Source: Steroidobacteraceae bacterium (lineage in GTDB: Bacteria; Pseudomonadota; Gammaproteobacteria; Steroidobacterales; Steroidobacteraceae). Taken from it: 64,000 bases of DNA. Positions within the stretch are counted from its first letter, which is position 1; each line of letters opens with the position of its first letter. Below the pieces are notes generated by a model that was not told where the DNA came from, searched no databases, and saw nothing but the letters and a program-made list of their open reading frames with translations. Shown here in pieces: positions 34,917 to 43,942 of this stretch. Both the position numbers and the translations under genes were made by a program. The DNA lies in assembly GCA_041395505.1 (NCBI GenBank), contig JAWLAG010000002.1, positions 749,001-813,000 of the forward strand. Reading direction: 5' to 3'.

Positions 34917-35791
34917 GCGTTCTTTGCTCCCGCTGCGCCGGCATCGGCCTGCATGGTCGCTACGAAGAGGTCGGCCACCGATGGCGTGCGCAGCTCGCCG
35001 AAGGCGCGCAGCTGCTCGGCCGGCACGCCATCGAAAATCATCGCCAGACGCCCGAAGACTTCGCGCTCGTGTATCGGGCGTAACGGCCGCAATTCGGCAG
35101 CCCGCTCGCTCGTGGTCGTCACCTGCACGAAGCGCGAGCCGATGTCCTCGACGGCGCAATCGACGATCACCTTGCCATGACGGATGAAGACGATGTCCGT
35201 CAGGATGTTTTCGATCTCCTCGATCTGGTGTGTCGTCAGGATGATGGTGCGTTCCCTGTCGAAATAGTCGTTGAGCAGGGTGTCGTAGAACGCGCGCCGG
35301 TAGAGCAGATCGAGCCCGAGCGTCGGTTCGTCGAGCACCAGCAGCCGCGCATCGATTGCGAGAATGAGCGCGAGGTGCAGCTGCGTCACCATGCCCTTGG
35401 ACAATTGGCGCACGCGACGGTCGGGCTTGATGTCGGTGCGTGCAAGGAACTCCTCGGCACGGGCGCGGTTGAAACGCGGATGCACGCCGGCCACGAAATC
35501 GAGCGTCTGCGACACACGTATCCACCGGGGCAGCACGGCGACATCGGCGATGAAACAGATATCCCGCATCAGTTCATCGCGTGCCTGGCGCGGGTCGCGG
35601 CCGAGTACGTTCAACTCGCCCGTGAATGGTGTGAGACCGAGTATTGCTTTGAGCGCTGTGGTCTTGCCGGCGCCATTGGGCCCGACCATTCCCACGATGC
35701 GTCCGGGCTCGACGCTGAAGCTGACGTTGTCGAGCGCCCGGGTATCGCCGTAGGACTTGCAGAGCCCTTTTGCGTCAATCAGAGCTGTCAT
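34913..35791 (-). CDS. ABC-2 type transporter ATP-binding protein
   Basis: This 292-residue ATPase has Walker A GPNGAGKTTALK, the signature LSKGM (the usual variant in this exporter group), Walker B LLVLDEPTLGLD and the switch His in LTTHQIEE. An extra C-terminal domain of about 80 residues follows. It pairs with the permease encoded downstream with a 4-base overlap. Its start overlaps the GntR regulator end by 17 bases, indicating one transcript. The exported substrate is unknown; related systems respond to cell-wall-active peptides. Confidence 0.9.
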   Translation of the reverse strand: MTALIDAKGLCKSYGDTRALDNVSFSVEPGRIVGMVGPNGAGKTTALKAILGLTPFTGELNVLGRDPRQARDELMRDICFIADVAVLPRWIRVSQTLDFVAGVHPRFNRARAEEFLARTDIKPDRRVRQLSKGMVTQLHLALILAIDARLLVLDEPTLGLDLLYRRAFYDTLLNDYFDRERTIILTTHQIEEIENILTDIVFIRHGKVIVDCAVEDIGSRFVQVTTTSERAAELRPLRPIHEREVFGRLAMIFDGVPAEQLRAFGELRTPSVADLFVATMQADAGAAGAKNA

Positions 35792-36215
35792 TGTCGCTGT
35801 CCGTTGTTTTGACCCAGGGTGCGGCGTTCGGCTGCGCGGGTTCGCGCGCCATCAGTTCGCCGAGATCGAGCCCAAGGCGGAGGATGGTGGCATGCACTTT
35901 GGGCCACTCGTCCTCCAGAAAACGCATTTTCTCATCCTTCATCAGCGCCTTGCGTGCGCCGGGGCTCACGAACATGCCGCGGCCGCGGCGCTTTTCGACG
36001 AGTTGTTCGTCGACCAGCTGCTGGTAGCCCTTCAGTACCGTGAGTGGATTGAGCCGAAACTCGGCGGCAACGCTGCGCACCGAGGGCAGAGGGTCGCCCT
36101 CGGCCAGCACGCCTTCCAGGATCATCGCCACCACGCGGTCGCGCAGTTGGCGATAAATCGGTTGGCCGTCATCCCACTTCGGATCCATCAGGGTCTGTCG
36201 CGTTGTCTGTTGCAC
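35775..36215 (-). CDS. GntR-family (YtrA type) transcriptional regulator
   Basis: This short GntR protein has a winged-helix domain (PIYRQLRDRVVAMILEGVLAEG, LPSVRSVAAEFRLNPLTVLK, LVEKRRGRGMFVS) and a C-terminal helical tail of about 50 residues, typical of the YtrA subfamily. It lacks the large effector domain of other GntR branches. It probably represses its own operon with the ABC transporter. The start is either GTG 36215 (146 residues) or ATG 36188 (137 residues); no strong ribosome-binding site settles it. A 12-base inverted repeat lies just upstream at 36220-36231. Confidence 0.9.
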   Translation of the reverse strand: MQQTTRQTLMDPKWDDGQPIYRQLRDRVVAMILEGVLAEGDPLPSVRSVAAEFRLNPLTVLKGYQQLVDEQLVEKRRGRGMFVSPGARKALMKDEKMRFLEDEWPKVHATILRLGLDLGELMAREPAQPNAAPWVKTTDSDNDSSD

Positions 36216-36219
36216 TAGC

Positions 36220-36231
36220 CTAGCCTGCTAG
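36220..36231. promoter_or_regulatory. 12-base inverted repeat before the GntR gene
   Basis: CTAGCCTGCTAG has 5-base arms (CTAGC/GCTAG) around two central bases. It lies between the small membrane-protein stop and the GntR start, and could be an autoregulatory operator. Not verified. Confidence 0.3.
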
Positions 36232-36248
36232 AGTAGCAGAGCACCCTC

Positions 36249-36440
36249 TCAGCCAGCGCGGACCGCGCTGTCGCCCGCCTTGGATTCGCTCGAGACTACG
36301 ACCACGGCGTCATCGCCCGCTGCGGCCCAGTGGGAAACGGCCGTCGCATTGACGAAGCTGATGCCCGAGGCAAACGTGATGATGACGGCGGCCAGAAAGC
36401 TGAGGACGACTTCGCCGAAATTGATGGTCTTGGTGTTCAT
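36249..36440 (-). CDS. 63-residue single-pass membrane peptide
   Basis: This small protein starts at ATG 36440 with a perfect AAGGAG site. It has a hydrophobic segment (VVLSFLAAVIITFASGISFV, about 9-28) and a polar C-terminal tail with a VVVVSSES stretch. I recognise no family. It is the first gene of a minus-strand run with the GntR regulator (33 bases downstream), the ABC ATPase and the permease, so it may be a regulator, a sensor or the transported peptide of that system. The strong ribosome-binding site and promoter support it as a real gene. Confidence 0.7.
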   Translation of the reverse strand: MNTKTINFGEVVLSFLAAVIITFASGISFVNATAVSHWAAAGDDAVVVVSSESKAGDSAVRAG

Positions 36441-36497
36441 GATGATCTCCTTGGTGTCTGTCTGCGGCACTCTCACCGTGAGTGTGCTGCTGCTGTG

Positions 36498-36533
36498 GTG
36501 TTATATATAACTACAACACTCAATCAGACGCAA
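36498..36533 (-). promoter_or_regulatory. promoter with palindromic -10 for the small peptide/GntR/ABC operon
   Basis: On the minus strand TTGCGT (36528-36533) and TATATA (36504-36509) are 18 bases apart, a fair sigma-70 promoter. The -10 lies in a perfect palindrome, GTTATATATAAC (36500-36511), within wider GTGTT/AACAC arms (36498-36519). A repressor such as the GntR protein bound here would block transcription. The leader to the ATG is about 55 bases. Confidence 0.4.
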
Positions 36534-36709
36534 GGGGGCCAGCTCGATAAATTTGTAACTCATTGAAAATATGAAATATTTAGTTAGCCCCAGGCTGTTG
36601 CACCCCGCGTTAGAGGGGCATGGACCTGCAGGAACCAGGACGCCTGGGGGTGCCTCCACCCACAAGAAAGCGGGCGACGCGGCAGCGTCACGCCGGTAGA
36701 TTGGCCGGC

Positions 36710-37297
36710 ATGGAGGGCTCGGACGAGGAACTGATGCAACGCTACTCGGCTGGCGAGCCCGGTGCTTTCGATACGCTCTATGCACGTCATCGCACGGCGC
36801 TTTATCGCTACCTGCTGCGCCAGTCCCGCGACGCCGCCGTGACCGATGATTTGTTCCAGGAGACCTGGTCGCGCGTCATCAGCAGCCGGGAGCGCTACCA
36901 GCCAACCGCCCGCTTTCGCACCTACCTGTTTCACCTTGCGCATAACTGTTTCATCGATCACTACCGCCGCCGCAAGGCGCGCCCCGAAGTCGGCGCGGAG
37001 CCCGGCCTCGAGGAGCGCATCGCTGCCGATGAGGGCAGCGATCCCGCGCAGCGTGTGGAGGCCGCTGTCATGCGACGTCGCTACCTTCGCGCGCTGGAGT
37101 CCTTGCCGGCCGAACAACGCGACACGTTCCTGTTGTACGAAGAGGCGGGGCTGTCACTCGACGATATTGGCGGCGTCATGGGCGTCGCCGCCGAAACCGC
37201 CAAGAGCCGGCTGCGCTACGCCGTGGCCAAACTCAAGAAAGCATTGGCATCCGGTGCCGGCAAGGCGCCGCTCTATCTAGTGGAGCAACCCGAATGA
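36710..37297 (+). CDS. ECF-family RNA polymerase sigma factor
   Basis: This 195-residue sigma factor has region 2 (DEELMQRYSAGEPGAFDTLY, VTDDLFQETWSRVI, FRTYLFHLAHNCFIDHYRRR) and region 4 (LESLPAEQRDTFLLYEEAGL, then IGGVMGVAAETAKSRLRYA). ATG 36710 gives the usual short N-terminus; ATG 36620 in the same frame would add 30 residues and is less likely. It overlaps the following membrane protein gene by 4 bases (ATGA), as cognate sigma/anti-sigma pairs do. No target promoter is evident. Confidence 0.9.
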   Translation: MEGSDEELMQRYSAGEPGAFDTLYARHRTALYRYLLRQSRDAAVTDDLFQETWSRVISSRERYQPTARFRTYLFHLAHNCFIDHYRRRKARPEVGAEPGLEERIAADEGSDPAQRVEAAVMRRRYLRALESLPAEQRDTFLLYEEAGLSLDDIGGVMGVAAETAKSRLRYAVAKLKKALASGAGKAPLYLVEQPE

Positions 37298-38133
37298 GCG
37301 GGCTCGACGATCGGGATTTCGACGCCTATTTGCGTAGCGGCAAGCGCTTGCTCGAGCAGGAAACCGATCTCACGGAACACACGCTCGAGCCGCCGCCGCA
37401 ACTCGATGCCGCGATCCTGCGTCATGCACGCCAAAGCATCCGCGCCGAAGCCGAAGACAATGCGCCGCGCTACATCACCGGCTCGCGCTGGACCATGCCG
37501 GTCGCATTGGCCGCCACGCTGGTACTCGCCTTCGGCATCATGTGGAACCTCGAGCCGCGGCCGGTCCTGCCGGGCGAGGCGCCTGTCGCGGCGCCGGAGG
37601 TGGCCGCGACAATCGCAGACAGCGACCAGCCGGCGGCCGGTCAGGCTCAGGCCAAAACGGACGAAGCCGAACCGCCGATCGCCTCGAAAGTGCCGCAGCC
37701 GCGCGAGCCCGCCGCGATCGCGCGCACGACGCCGGCACCACGCGCAATGCCCCAACCTGCCGCGCGGACTGCCGAGCGACCGGCCGCTCCACCACCACCC
37801 GGTGCGAATGCCGCACCGGCGCTGGACGGCCTGGCCGCAACGCTGGAAGACAAGGCCCGCGAGGATCGGGATGCCGCGCCGCGAAGCGAGGCCGCGGCTG
37901 TCAGCGCGGCGCGCCGCGAGCAAACGGCAGCCGCCAGCGAGGTGGCGAGCGGCGCGGCTGCATCGCCCGATACATCAAAATCGGCCGCAGCTGCGCCCAA
38001 CTATCGGCAAGACCCCGAGCGCTGGCTCGCGCGCATCCGCGAACTGCTGGATGCGGGCGAGCTGGCGGCCGCCGCCGAGGAGGCGCGCCTCTTCCGCGAA
38101 AGCTATCCCCAACGCGCGGCGGATTTGCCCTAG
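37294..38133 (+). CDS. membrane protein, putative anti-sigma factor
   Basis: This 279-residue protein has a cytoplasmic N-terminal segment (1-65), one membrane helix (MPVALAATLVLAFGIMW, about 68-84) and a long Ala/Pro-rich linker (about 90-225). A small helical end (PERWLARIRELLDAGELAAA, about 244-263) resembles a TPR-like helix pair. It is coupled to the sigma gene by ATGA overlap, and that position suggests an anti-sigma role. It lacks the HxxxCxxC zinc motif, so the assignment rests on context. Confidence 0.65.
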   Translation: MSGLDDRDFDAYLRSGKRLLEQETDLTEHTLEPPPQLDAAILRHARQSIRAEAEDNAPRYITGSRWTMPVALAATLVLAFGIMWNLEPRPVLPGEAPVAAPEVAATIADSDQPAAGQAQAKTDEAEPPIASKVPQPREPAAIARTTPAPRAMPQPAARTAERPAAPPPPGANAAPALDGLAATLEDKAREDRDAAPRSEAAAVSAARREQTAAASEVASGAAASPDTSKSAAAAPNYRQDPERWLARIRELLDAGELAAAAEEARLFRESYPQRAADLP

Positions 38134-38164
38134 AATCCTCGCCCTTTGCGCGGAGCTTTGCGGC

Positions 38165-39148
38165 ATGAAATCACCCGTCAACGTCGCCATCACGGGAGCG
38201 GCAGGACAAATCGGCTATGCGCTCGCTTTTCGCGTCGCCTCTGGCCAGATGCTGGGCCAGGACCAGCCCATCAACCTGCATTTGCTCGAGATCACGCCGG
38301 CCCTGCAGGCGCTCGCGGGCGTCGTGATGGAGCTGAACGACTGCGCTTTCCCGACGCTCAACCGCGTCGTGGCCACGGATGATGCGCGCGTGGGTTTCAA
38401 GGACTGCGACGTCGCGATGCTGGTCGGCGCGAGGCCGCGCGGCCCCGGCATGGAGCGCAAGGACCTGCTGCTCGCCAATGCGCAGATCTTCTCCGCCCAG
38501 GGCAAGGCGCTCAACGATGTCGCGAGCCGCAAAGTGCGCGTGCTGGTGGTCGGCAATCCGGCCAATACCAATGCGCTGATCGCCGCGAGCAACGCGCCGG
38601 ACCTGCCGCGACGCAATTTCACTGCCATGACACGGCTCGATCACAATCGGGCGTTGAGCCAGCTGGCCGAGAAGACCGGCAAGCACATCAACGACATCTC
38701 GCGGATGATCATCTGGGGCAACCACTCGTCGACACAGTATCCCGACCTCAGCCATTGCCTGGTGGGCGGCAAGCCCGCGCGGAGCCTGGTGGACCAGAAG
38801 TGGATCGAGTCGGAATTCATTCCGACCGTTCAGCAGCGCGGCGCGGCCATCATCAAGGCGCGCGGCGCGTCCTCAGCGGCCTCGGCCGCATCCGCCGCCA
38901 TCGACCATGTGCGCGACTGGGTGCGCGGCTCGCCCGCCGGCGAGTATCTCAGCATGGCGGTGCCGGCCGACGGCAGCTATGGCATCCGCGAGGGTGTCGT
39001 CTATTCCTATCCGGTCATCTGCAAGAACGGCGACTACCAGATCGTGCCGGGCCTTGCCATCGACGAGTTCAGCCGCCATCGCCTGGATGCCACCGACAAG
39101 GAACTGCGCGAAGAGCGCGACGGGGTGAAGGAACTGCTCCCCAACTGA
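38165..39148 (+). CDS. mdh: malate dehydrogenase
   Basis: This 327-residue NAD-dependent enzyme of the TCA cycle has the nucleotide-binding VAITGAAGQIGYALAF, the mobile loop with GARPRGPGMERKDLL, VGNPANTNAL, the catalytic His in IIWGNHSSTQYPD and a conserved MTRLDHNRA block. Length and motifs match the cytosolic-type malate dehydrogenase of many proteobacteria. The start is ATG 38165, with GGAG 13 bases upstream. The gap to fadE contains a hairpin but no full terminator. Confidence 0.95.
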   Translation: MKSPVNVAITGAAGQIGYALAFRVASGQMLGQDQPINLHLLEITPALQALAGVVMELNDCAFPTLNRVVATDDARVGFKDCDVAMLVGARPRGPGMERKDLLLANAQIFSAQGKALNDVASRKVRVLVVGNPANTNALIAASNAPDLPRRNFTAMTRLDHNRALSQLAEKTGKHINDISRMIIWGNHSSTQYPDLSHCLVGGKPARSLVDQKWIESEFIPTVQQRGAAIIKARGASSAASAASAAIDHVRDWVRGSPAGEYLSMAVPADGSYGIREGVVYSYPVICKNGDYQIVPGLAIDEFSRHRLDATDKELREERDGVKELLPN

Positions 39149-39164
39149 GCCTGGCATTGCCTCA

Positions 39165-39186
39165 GGCGGCCGCACGGCTGGCCGCC
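39165..39186 (+). terminator. hairpin after mdh, possible terminator
   Basis: GGCGGCC (39165-39171) pairs with GGCCGCC (39180-39186) around an 8-base loop, 16 bases after the mdh stop. No U-tract follows, so it is a weak candidate for termination or RNA stability. Confidence 0.3.
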
Positions 39187-39273
39187 GGCGAGCGCTGCGG
39201 GCTATAGTGCCCTTGGGTGGCGGCCGATAACGATCGGACCGCCCGTCAACCACAGGTATTGCGAGGCATCAAC

Positions 39274-41811
39274 ATGCTGGGTGCAATCATCACTATTGGC
39301 ATACTCGCGGCAATTGCCTATGCGGTGACGCAGGCCGGCGGCGTCATTTCGCTTGCGCTGGTCGCGGCCGTCCTCTGGCTCGCCTACAAACGCTGGAGCC
39401 TGCTGTCCTTCACGCTGGTGTTCACGGCGATGCTCGGGCTCTATACGGTCTACGGCGAAGCGGCCGGATTCTGGGGAAACGTCTGGAAGGGAACACTCTG
39501 GCTTGCACTCGCCCTGCTGTGGCTGTTCAACCTCCGGCCGTTGCGCAAGGCGCTGATCACGCGGCCATTCATGAAGGCCTACCTGAAGATGCTGCCGACC
39601 ATGTCGCAGACCGAGCGCGAAGCGCTCGAGGCCGGCACGGTGTGGTGGGACGGCCAGCTGTTCACCGGCAAGCCCGACTGGAAGCAATTGCTCGCCGCCA
39701 AAACGCCCGTGCTCACCGCCGAGGAACAGGCTTTCCTCGACGGACCCTGCGAAGAACTCTGCCGGATGACGGACGAATTCGATTTCACGCACCGGCGCGG
39801 CGATCTGTCGCCCGAGGTATGGCAATTCCTCAAGTCGCGTGGCTTTTTCGCCATGATCATCCCGAAGGCTTACGGGGGACTTGGCTTCTCCGCCTACGCG
39901 CACTCCTGCGTGCTGGTCAAACTCACCAGCCGTTCATCGCTCCTGTCCTCGACGACTGCGGTCCCGAATTCGCTCGGGCCGGCGGAGCTGCTGTTGCATT
40001 ACGGCACCGACGAGCAGAAAAGCTATTACCTGCCGCGTCTCGCGCGCGGTGAAGAGGTTCCCTGCTTCGCATTGACCGGACCGCGCGCGGGCTCCGACGC
40101 GGCCTCCCTGCCCGACACCGGCATCGTCTGCCGCGGCAACTGGCAGGGCAAGGAAATCATCGGCCTCAAGCTCAATTTCTCCAAGCGCTACATTACATTG
40201 GCGCCGATCGCGACCGTCATCGGTCTCGCGTTTCGCATGTTCGACCCTGACAAGCTGCTCGGCGAGAAGCAGGACATCGGCATCACCTGCGCGTTGATCC
40301 CGCGCGGTACGGCCGGCATCAGCATCGGCCGGCGCCACTTTCCGCTCAACGTACCGTTCCAGAATGGACCGATCCAGGGCAAGGACGTGTTCGTGCCGCT
40401 CGATTTCATCATCGGCGGGCCGAAGATGGCCGGCCAGGGCTGGCGCATGCTGGTCGAGCAGCTCTCGGTGGGCCGTTGCATTTCGCTGCCATCGAATTCG
40501 ACCGGCGGTGCGAAAGCGGCGGTCTTCGCAACCGGCGCCTATGGGCGCATCCGCCGGCAGTTCAACATGCCGGTTGGCAAGTTCGAAGGCGTTGAAGCCA
40601 TCCTCGCGCGCATGGTCGGTCTCACCTACACCATGGACGCCGCACGCTCGGTGACAGCCGGTGCCATCGACAGCGGCGAGAAGCCGTCGGTGCCCTCCGC
40701 GATGCTCAAGTATCACGCCACGGAGATGAGCCGGACGGTTGCCAACGATGCCATGGACATCCATGGCGGCAAGGGCATCTGCCTCGGGCCGCGCAACTAT
40801 CTCGCACGTGGCTATCAGGTGACGCCGGTCGCGATCACGGTCGAAGGGGCCAACATTCTCACGCGCAGCCTGATCATCTTCGGCCAGGGCGCCATACGTT
40901 GCCATCCCTTCGTGCTGAAAGAGATGACATCGGCGCGCAATCCCGATCGCAGGCAAGGGGTCGATGACTTCGACCGGGCGCTGTTTGGTCACATCGGCTT
41001 CACCATATCCAATGCCGTGCGCTCGCTCATCATGGCGCTCACCACCGCGCGCTTCACCAGCGTGCCGGTCGAAGGTCCGGTGCGACGCTACTACCAGCAC
41101 ATCGTCCGATTCTCCGCCTCTTTCGCTTTTGCCGTCGACGTGGCGATGCTCACGCTCGGCGGTTACCTGAAGAAGAAAGAAAACCTCTCCGCGCGTCTCG
41201 GCGATGTGCTCTCCTCGATGTATCTCGCCTCCATGGTGCTCAAGCATTACGAGAACCAGGGTCGCCCTGCCGAGGACCTGCCTCTGGTCGAGTGGGCCTG
41301 TCGCGATCTTCTTTACAAGGCACAGGAGCAGATGCATGGCTTCCTCCGCAATTTCCCGAACTCATTCATCGCCGGGATCATGCGCGCCCTGATCTTCCCG
41401 CGCGGCCTCACTTACTACGCGCCCAACGACCGCCTTGGCCGGCAGCTCGCCGAAGCGGTCATGGCGAGCGGCGCCACGCGCGACCGCCTCTGCCAGTACG
41501 TCTACCGTACCGTCCATCCGGGCAACCCGCTCGGGCTCCTTGCGGAGCTGCTCGAACTGTCGCAGCTTGCCGAACCCGTCGAGAAGCGTATTCGCGTCGA
41601 TGGCGTGAAGACCGGGCGGGTGAGCGCACTCGACCTGCCGGGACAGATCGCCCAGGCACTGGCGGCCGGGATCATCTCCGAAACGGAAGCCGCCATGCTT
41701 CGTGACTACGACCGCAAGGTCATGGAAATCGTGCACGTCGATGACTTCGACCCGGCCGAGATAGGTACCCGGGCCGACGCCGATGCGTCGGCGCTGGTGC
41801 AGGTCGCCTGA
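39274..41811 (+). CDS. fadE: acyl-CoA dehydrogenase FadE
   Basis: This 845-residue protein has N-terminal membrane helices (about 3-80), then a long acyl-CoA dehydrogenase region (about 90-600) and a C-terminal helical domain of the E. coli FadE type. Typical strings are YGGLGFSAYAHS, LARGEEVPCFALTGPRAGSDA, GISIGRRHFPLN and MDIHGGKGICLGP. It catalyses the first step of fatty acid beta-oxidation, transferring electrons to ETF. The start is ATG 39274, with GAGG 10 bases upstream; a GTG further upstream in the same frame is possible. Length is close to E. coli FadE (814). Confidence 0.94.
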   Translation: MLGAIITIGILAAIAYAVTQAGGVISLALVAAVLWLAYKRWSLLSFTLVFTAMLGLYTVYGEAAGFWGNVWKGTLWLALALLWLFNLRPLRKALITRPFMKAYLKMLPTMSQTEREALEAGTVWWDGQLFTGKPDWKQLLAAKTPVLTAEEQAFLDGPCEELCRMTDEFDFTHRRGDLSPEVWQFLKSRGFFAMIIPKAYGGLGFSAYAHSCVLVKLTSRSSLLSSTTAVPNSLGPAELLLHYGTDEQKSYYLPRLARGEEVPCFALTGPRAGSDAASLPDTGIVCRGNWQGKEIIGLKLNFSKRYITLAPIATVIGLAFRMFDPDKLLGEKQDIGITCALIPRGTAGISIGRRHFPLNVPFQNGPIQGKDVFVPLDFIIGGPKMAGQGWRMLVEQLSVGRCISLPSNSTGGAKAAVFATGAYGRIRRQFNMPVGKFEGVEAILARMVGLTYTMDAARSVTAGAIDSGEKPSVPSAMLKYHATEMSRTVANDAMDIHGGKGICLGPRNYLARGYQVTPVAITVEGANILTRSLIIFGQGAIRCHPFVLKEMTSARNPDRRQGVDDFDRALFGHIGFTISNAVRSLIMALTTARFTSVPVEGPVRRYYQHIVRFSASFAFAVDVAMLTLGGYLKKKENLSARLGDVLSSMYLASMVLKHYENQGRPAEDLPLVEWACRDLLYKAQEQMHGFLRNFPNSFIAGIMRALIFPRGLTYYAPNDRLGRQLAEAVMASGATRDRLCQYVYRTVHPGNPLGLLAELLELSQLAEPVEKRIRVDGVKTGRVSALDLPGQIAQALAAGIISETEAAMLRDYDRKVMEIVHVDDFDPAEIGTRADADASALVQVA

Positions 41812-41835
41812 TCGTCCACTGACGCGAGCGACGAC

Positions 41836-42675
41836 TTGGCCGCCAACTGCGCAAACTGCGGCACTTTGCTGCAGGGCCCCTATTGCCACCAATGCGGGCA
41901 ACGCGAAGTCGAATCAGTGCACTCTCTCGGCCACTTCTTCGCCGAGGCCTTCGAGAACATCACGCACGCGGATTCGCGGCTGTGGCGCACCATTGCCCTG
42001 CTGCTGTTCCGACCTGGTCGGCTGACCTGGGAATTCTTCGCCGGCCATCGCGCGCGCTACCTGCCGGCAGTGCGCCTCTACCTCGTGGTGAGCGTGCTGT
42101 TCTTCTCGGTGAGTGCCGCGCTGCCGGGTGCCAAAATGTCGTCGCCGGGCGTGGTCTACGAAGTCAATGGCGAGAAGATGCAGTCGGTCGATTGCAGCAA
42201 GGTCACGTACTCCGGACCCTTCGCGACGTACTTTGGCGAGCGCATCCGTGCAGGTTGCGCCAAGTTGCTTGCCGACAAGGGCAAGGGCCTCGCATCGGCC
42301 ATGGCGGCCAACATTCCGCGCGCAATGTTCCTTTTCCTGCCGCTGTTCGCGGCAATCGCCCGCCTCATGTACTGGCGACCGCGGCGTCACTACGTCGAGC
42401 ATCTGTTGCTGCTCGTGCACAATCATTCCTTCATGTTCCTTGGCCTCACGCTCTCCAGCGCGCTCGCCAGTGTGTTGCCGGAGAGCCTCAGTTCGGCGTT
42501 CGAAGGCTTGTTCATGATCTACGCGCTCTATTACATGTTTCGTTCGATGCGCGTCATGTACGCCCAATCGCGCCTGCTGACCACGGCCAAGTACCTGCTG
42601 CTGCTCGGCGCCTACCTGGTCCTCGGCGCAGCCATGATGGGCATCACCGCCATATGGAGCGTGGCATCGCTGTGA
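41836..42675 (+). CDS. DUF3667 zinc-ribbon membrane protein
   Basis: This 279-residue protein begins with a four-Cys zinc ribbon (CANCGTLLQGPYCHQCGQ) and the conserved TWEFFAGHRARYLPAVRLYLV block. Four to five hydrophobic segments follow (for example 77-97, 156-172, 196-215, 228-240, 254-275). This matches the DUF3667 family of unknown function. Translation appears to start at TTG 41836, right before the first Cys motif. Its stop overlaps the dinB start (GTGA), so the two are probably translated together. Confidence 0.85.
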   Translation: MAANCANCGTLLQGPYCHQCGQREVESVHSLGHFFAEAFENITHADSRLWRTIALLLFRPGRLTWEFFAGHRARYLPAVRLYLVVSVLFFSVSAALPGAKMSSPGVVYEVNGEKMQSVDCSKVTYSGPFATYFGERIRAGCAKLLADKGKGLASAMAANIPRAMFLFLPLFAAIARLMYWRPRRHYVEHLLLLVHNHSFMFLGLTLSSALASVLPESLSSAFEGLFMIYALYYMFRSMRVMYAQSRLLTTAKYLLLLGAYLVLGAAMMGITAIWSVASL

Positions 42676-43844
42676 TCGCGCGCACGATCCTGCACGTAGA
42701 CATGGACGCGTTCTACGCCTCCATCGAACAGCGTGACAATCCAGATCTCAAGGGGCAGCCGGTCATCGTCGGTGGTACCGGCGCACGCGGCGTCGTGGCT
42801 GCGGCGAGTTATGAAGTGCGCCGTTTCGGCGTGCGCTCGGCCATGCCGATGCGAGAGGCACTGCAACGCTGTCCGCATGCAGTCTGTGTGGCGCCGCGGA
42901 TGGCGCGGTATCGTGAGGTTTCGCGGCAGATTTTCGCGATCTTCGAATCGCTCACGCCTATCGTGCAAGGGTTGTCCCTCGATGAAGCCTTCCTCGACAT
43001 CACCCACTGCCAGTCACTGCATGGCGATGCACGCGCCATCGCCATCACCGTCAAGCGACGCATCCAGGAAATGACCGGCCTCACGGCCTCGGTCGGCGTC
43101 GCACCCAACCGGCTGGTCGCCAAAATCGCCTCGGATCTCGACAAGCCCGACGGGCTGACCGTCGTCGCACCCGATCAGTTGCAGGCGGTCCTCGATCCAC
43201 TACCGGTGCAGCGCCTGCCGGGACTTGGGCGCAAGAAGGGCGATCAGGTGCGCGCGGCCGGCATCACGACGCTTGGGCAATTGCGCCTGGCCTCCGACGC
43301 GGCGCTGTGGCCGCTGTTCGGTAAGCACAGCCAGCACATGCGCGAGCGTGCGGCCGGGCACGATGAGCGCGAGGTCGAGACCGCCGTTGCCGAGCAATCG
43401 ATCAGCGCCGAGGAGACATTCGAGCGCGATCGCAGCGACAGTGCGCAATTGCACTGTGAACTGATCGCGCTCGCGGAGCGGGTGAGTACGAGACTGCGTG
43501 CCCGGCATCTGCATGCGGGAACCGTATTCATCAAGGTCAGGCGCCATGACTTTCGCACTTATACCCGGCAACGACCGCTGCGGCCGGCATCCGCCGACAG
43601 TCGCGCCATCCGCGACCTGGCTCAGGAGTTGCTCACGCAGTGGCTGCAACTCGCGCCAGGCGCGCGTATCCGCCTGCTCGGTGTCGGCGTCAGCGATCTT
43701 TGCAACGATGAACAACTCGATCTGTTCGCGGCCACGGACAAGCGTCACGAACTGGACAGCACGGTCGACGCGGTCCGGCAGCGTTTCGGCGGCGCGGCAC
43801 TGCGCCCGGCGCGACTCCTCGGCGACCCCCGTCCACGCGGCTAG
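42672..43844 (+). CDS. dinB: DNA polymerase IV (Y family)
   Basis: This 390-residue translesion polymerase has the N-terminal metal-binding HVDMDAFYASIEQ, the second catalytic motif SLDEAFLDIT, the thumb/HhH region LPVQRLPGLGRKKGDQV and a little-finger domain to the end (RRHDFRTYTRQRPLRP). The GTG start at 42672 overlaps the DUF3667 stop; an ATG 18 bases earlier is also possible. It is somewhat longer than E. coli DinB (351), with the extra length at the C-terminal end. No LexA box was recognised upstream. Confidence 0.95.
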   Translation: MIARTILHVDMDAFYASIEQRDNPDLKGQPVIVGGTGARGVVAAASYEVRRFGVRSAMPMREALQRCPHAVCVAPRMARYREVSRQIFAIFESLTPIVQGLSLDEAFLDITHCQSLHGDARAIAITVKRRIQEMTGLTASVGVAPNRLVAKIASDLDKPDGLTVVAPDQLQAVLDPLPVQRLPGLGRKKGDQVRAAGITTLGQLRLASDAALWPLFGKHSQHMRERAAGHDEREVETAVAEQSISAEETFERDRSDSAQLHCELIALAERVSTRLRARHLHAGTVFIKVRRHDFRTYTRQRPLRPASADSRAIRDLAQELLTQWLQLAPGARIRLLGVGVSDLCNDEQLDLFAATDKRHELDSTVDAVRQRFGGAALRPARLLGDPRPRG

Positions 43845-43942
43845 GCGCTCGCGTGCCGGGCCGGGGCATGCAATACTTGCCGGGCAGATCGGACCAGATG
43901 CTGCCTTGACCGCGCGCCAGCCATTGGCCCAGACATACCGCC

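Noticed and set aside
34913..35791. LSKGM in place of LSGGQ in the ABC ATPase
   Set aside because: This variant is common in ABC-2 exporter ATPases of this group, so it is not a sign of decay.
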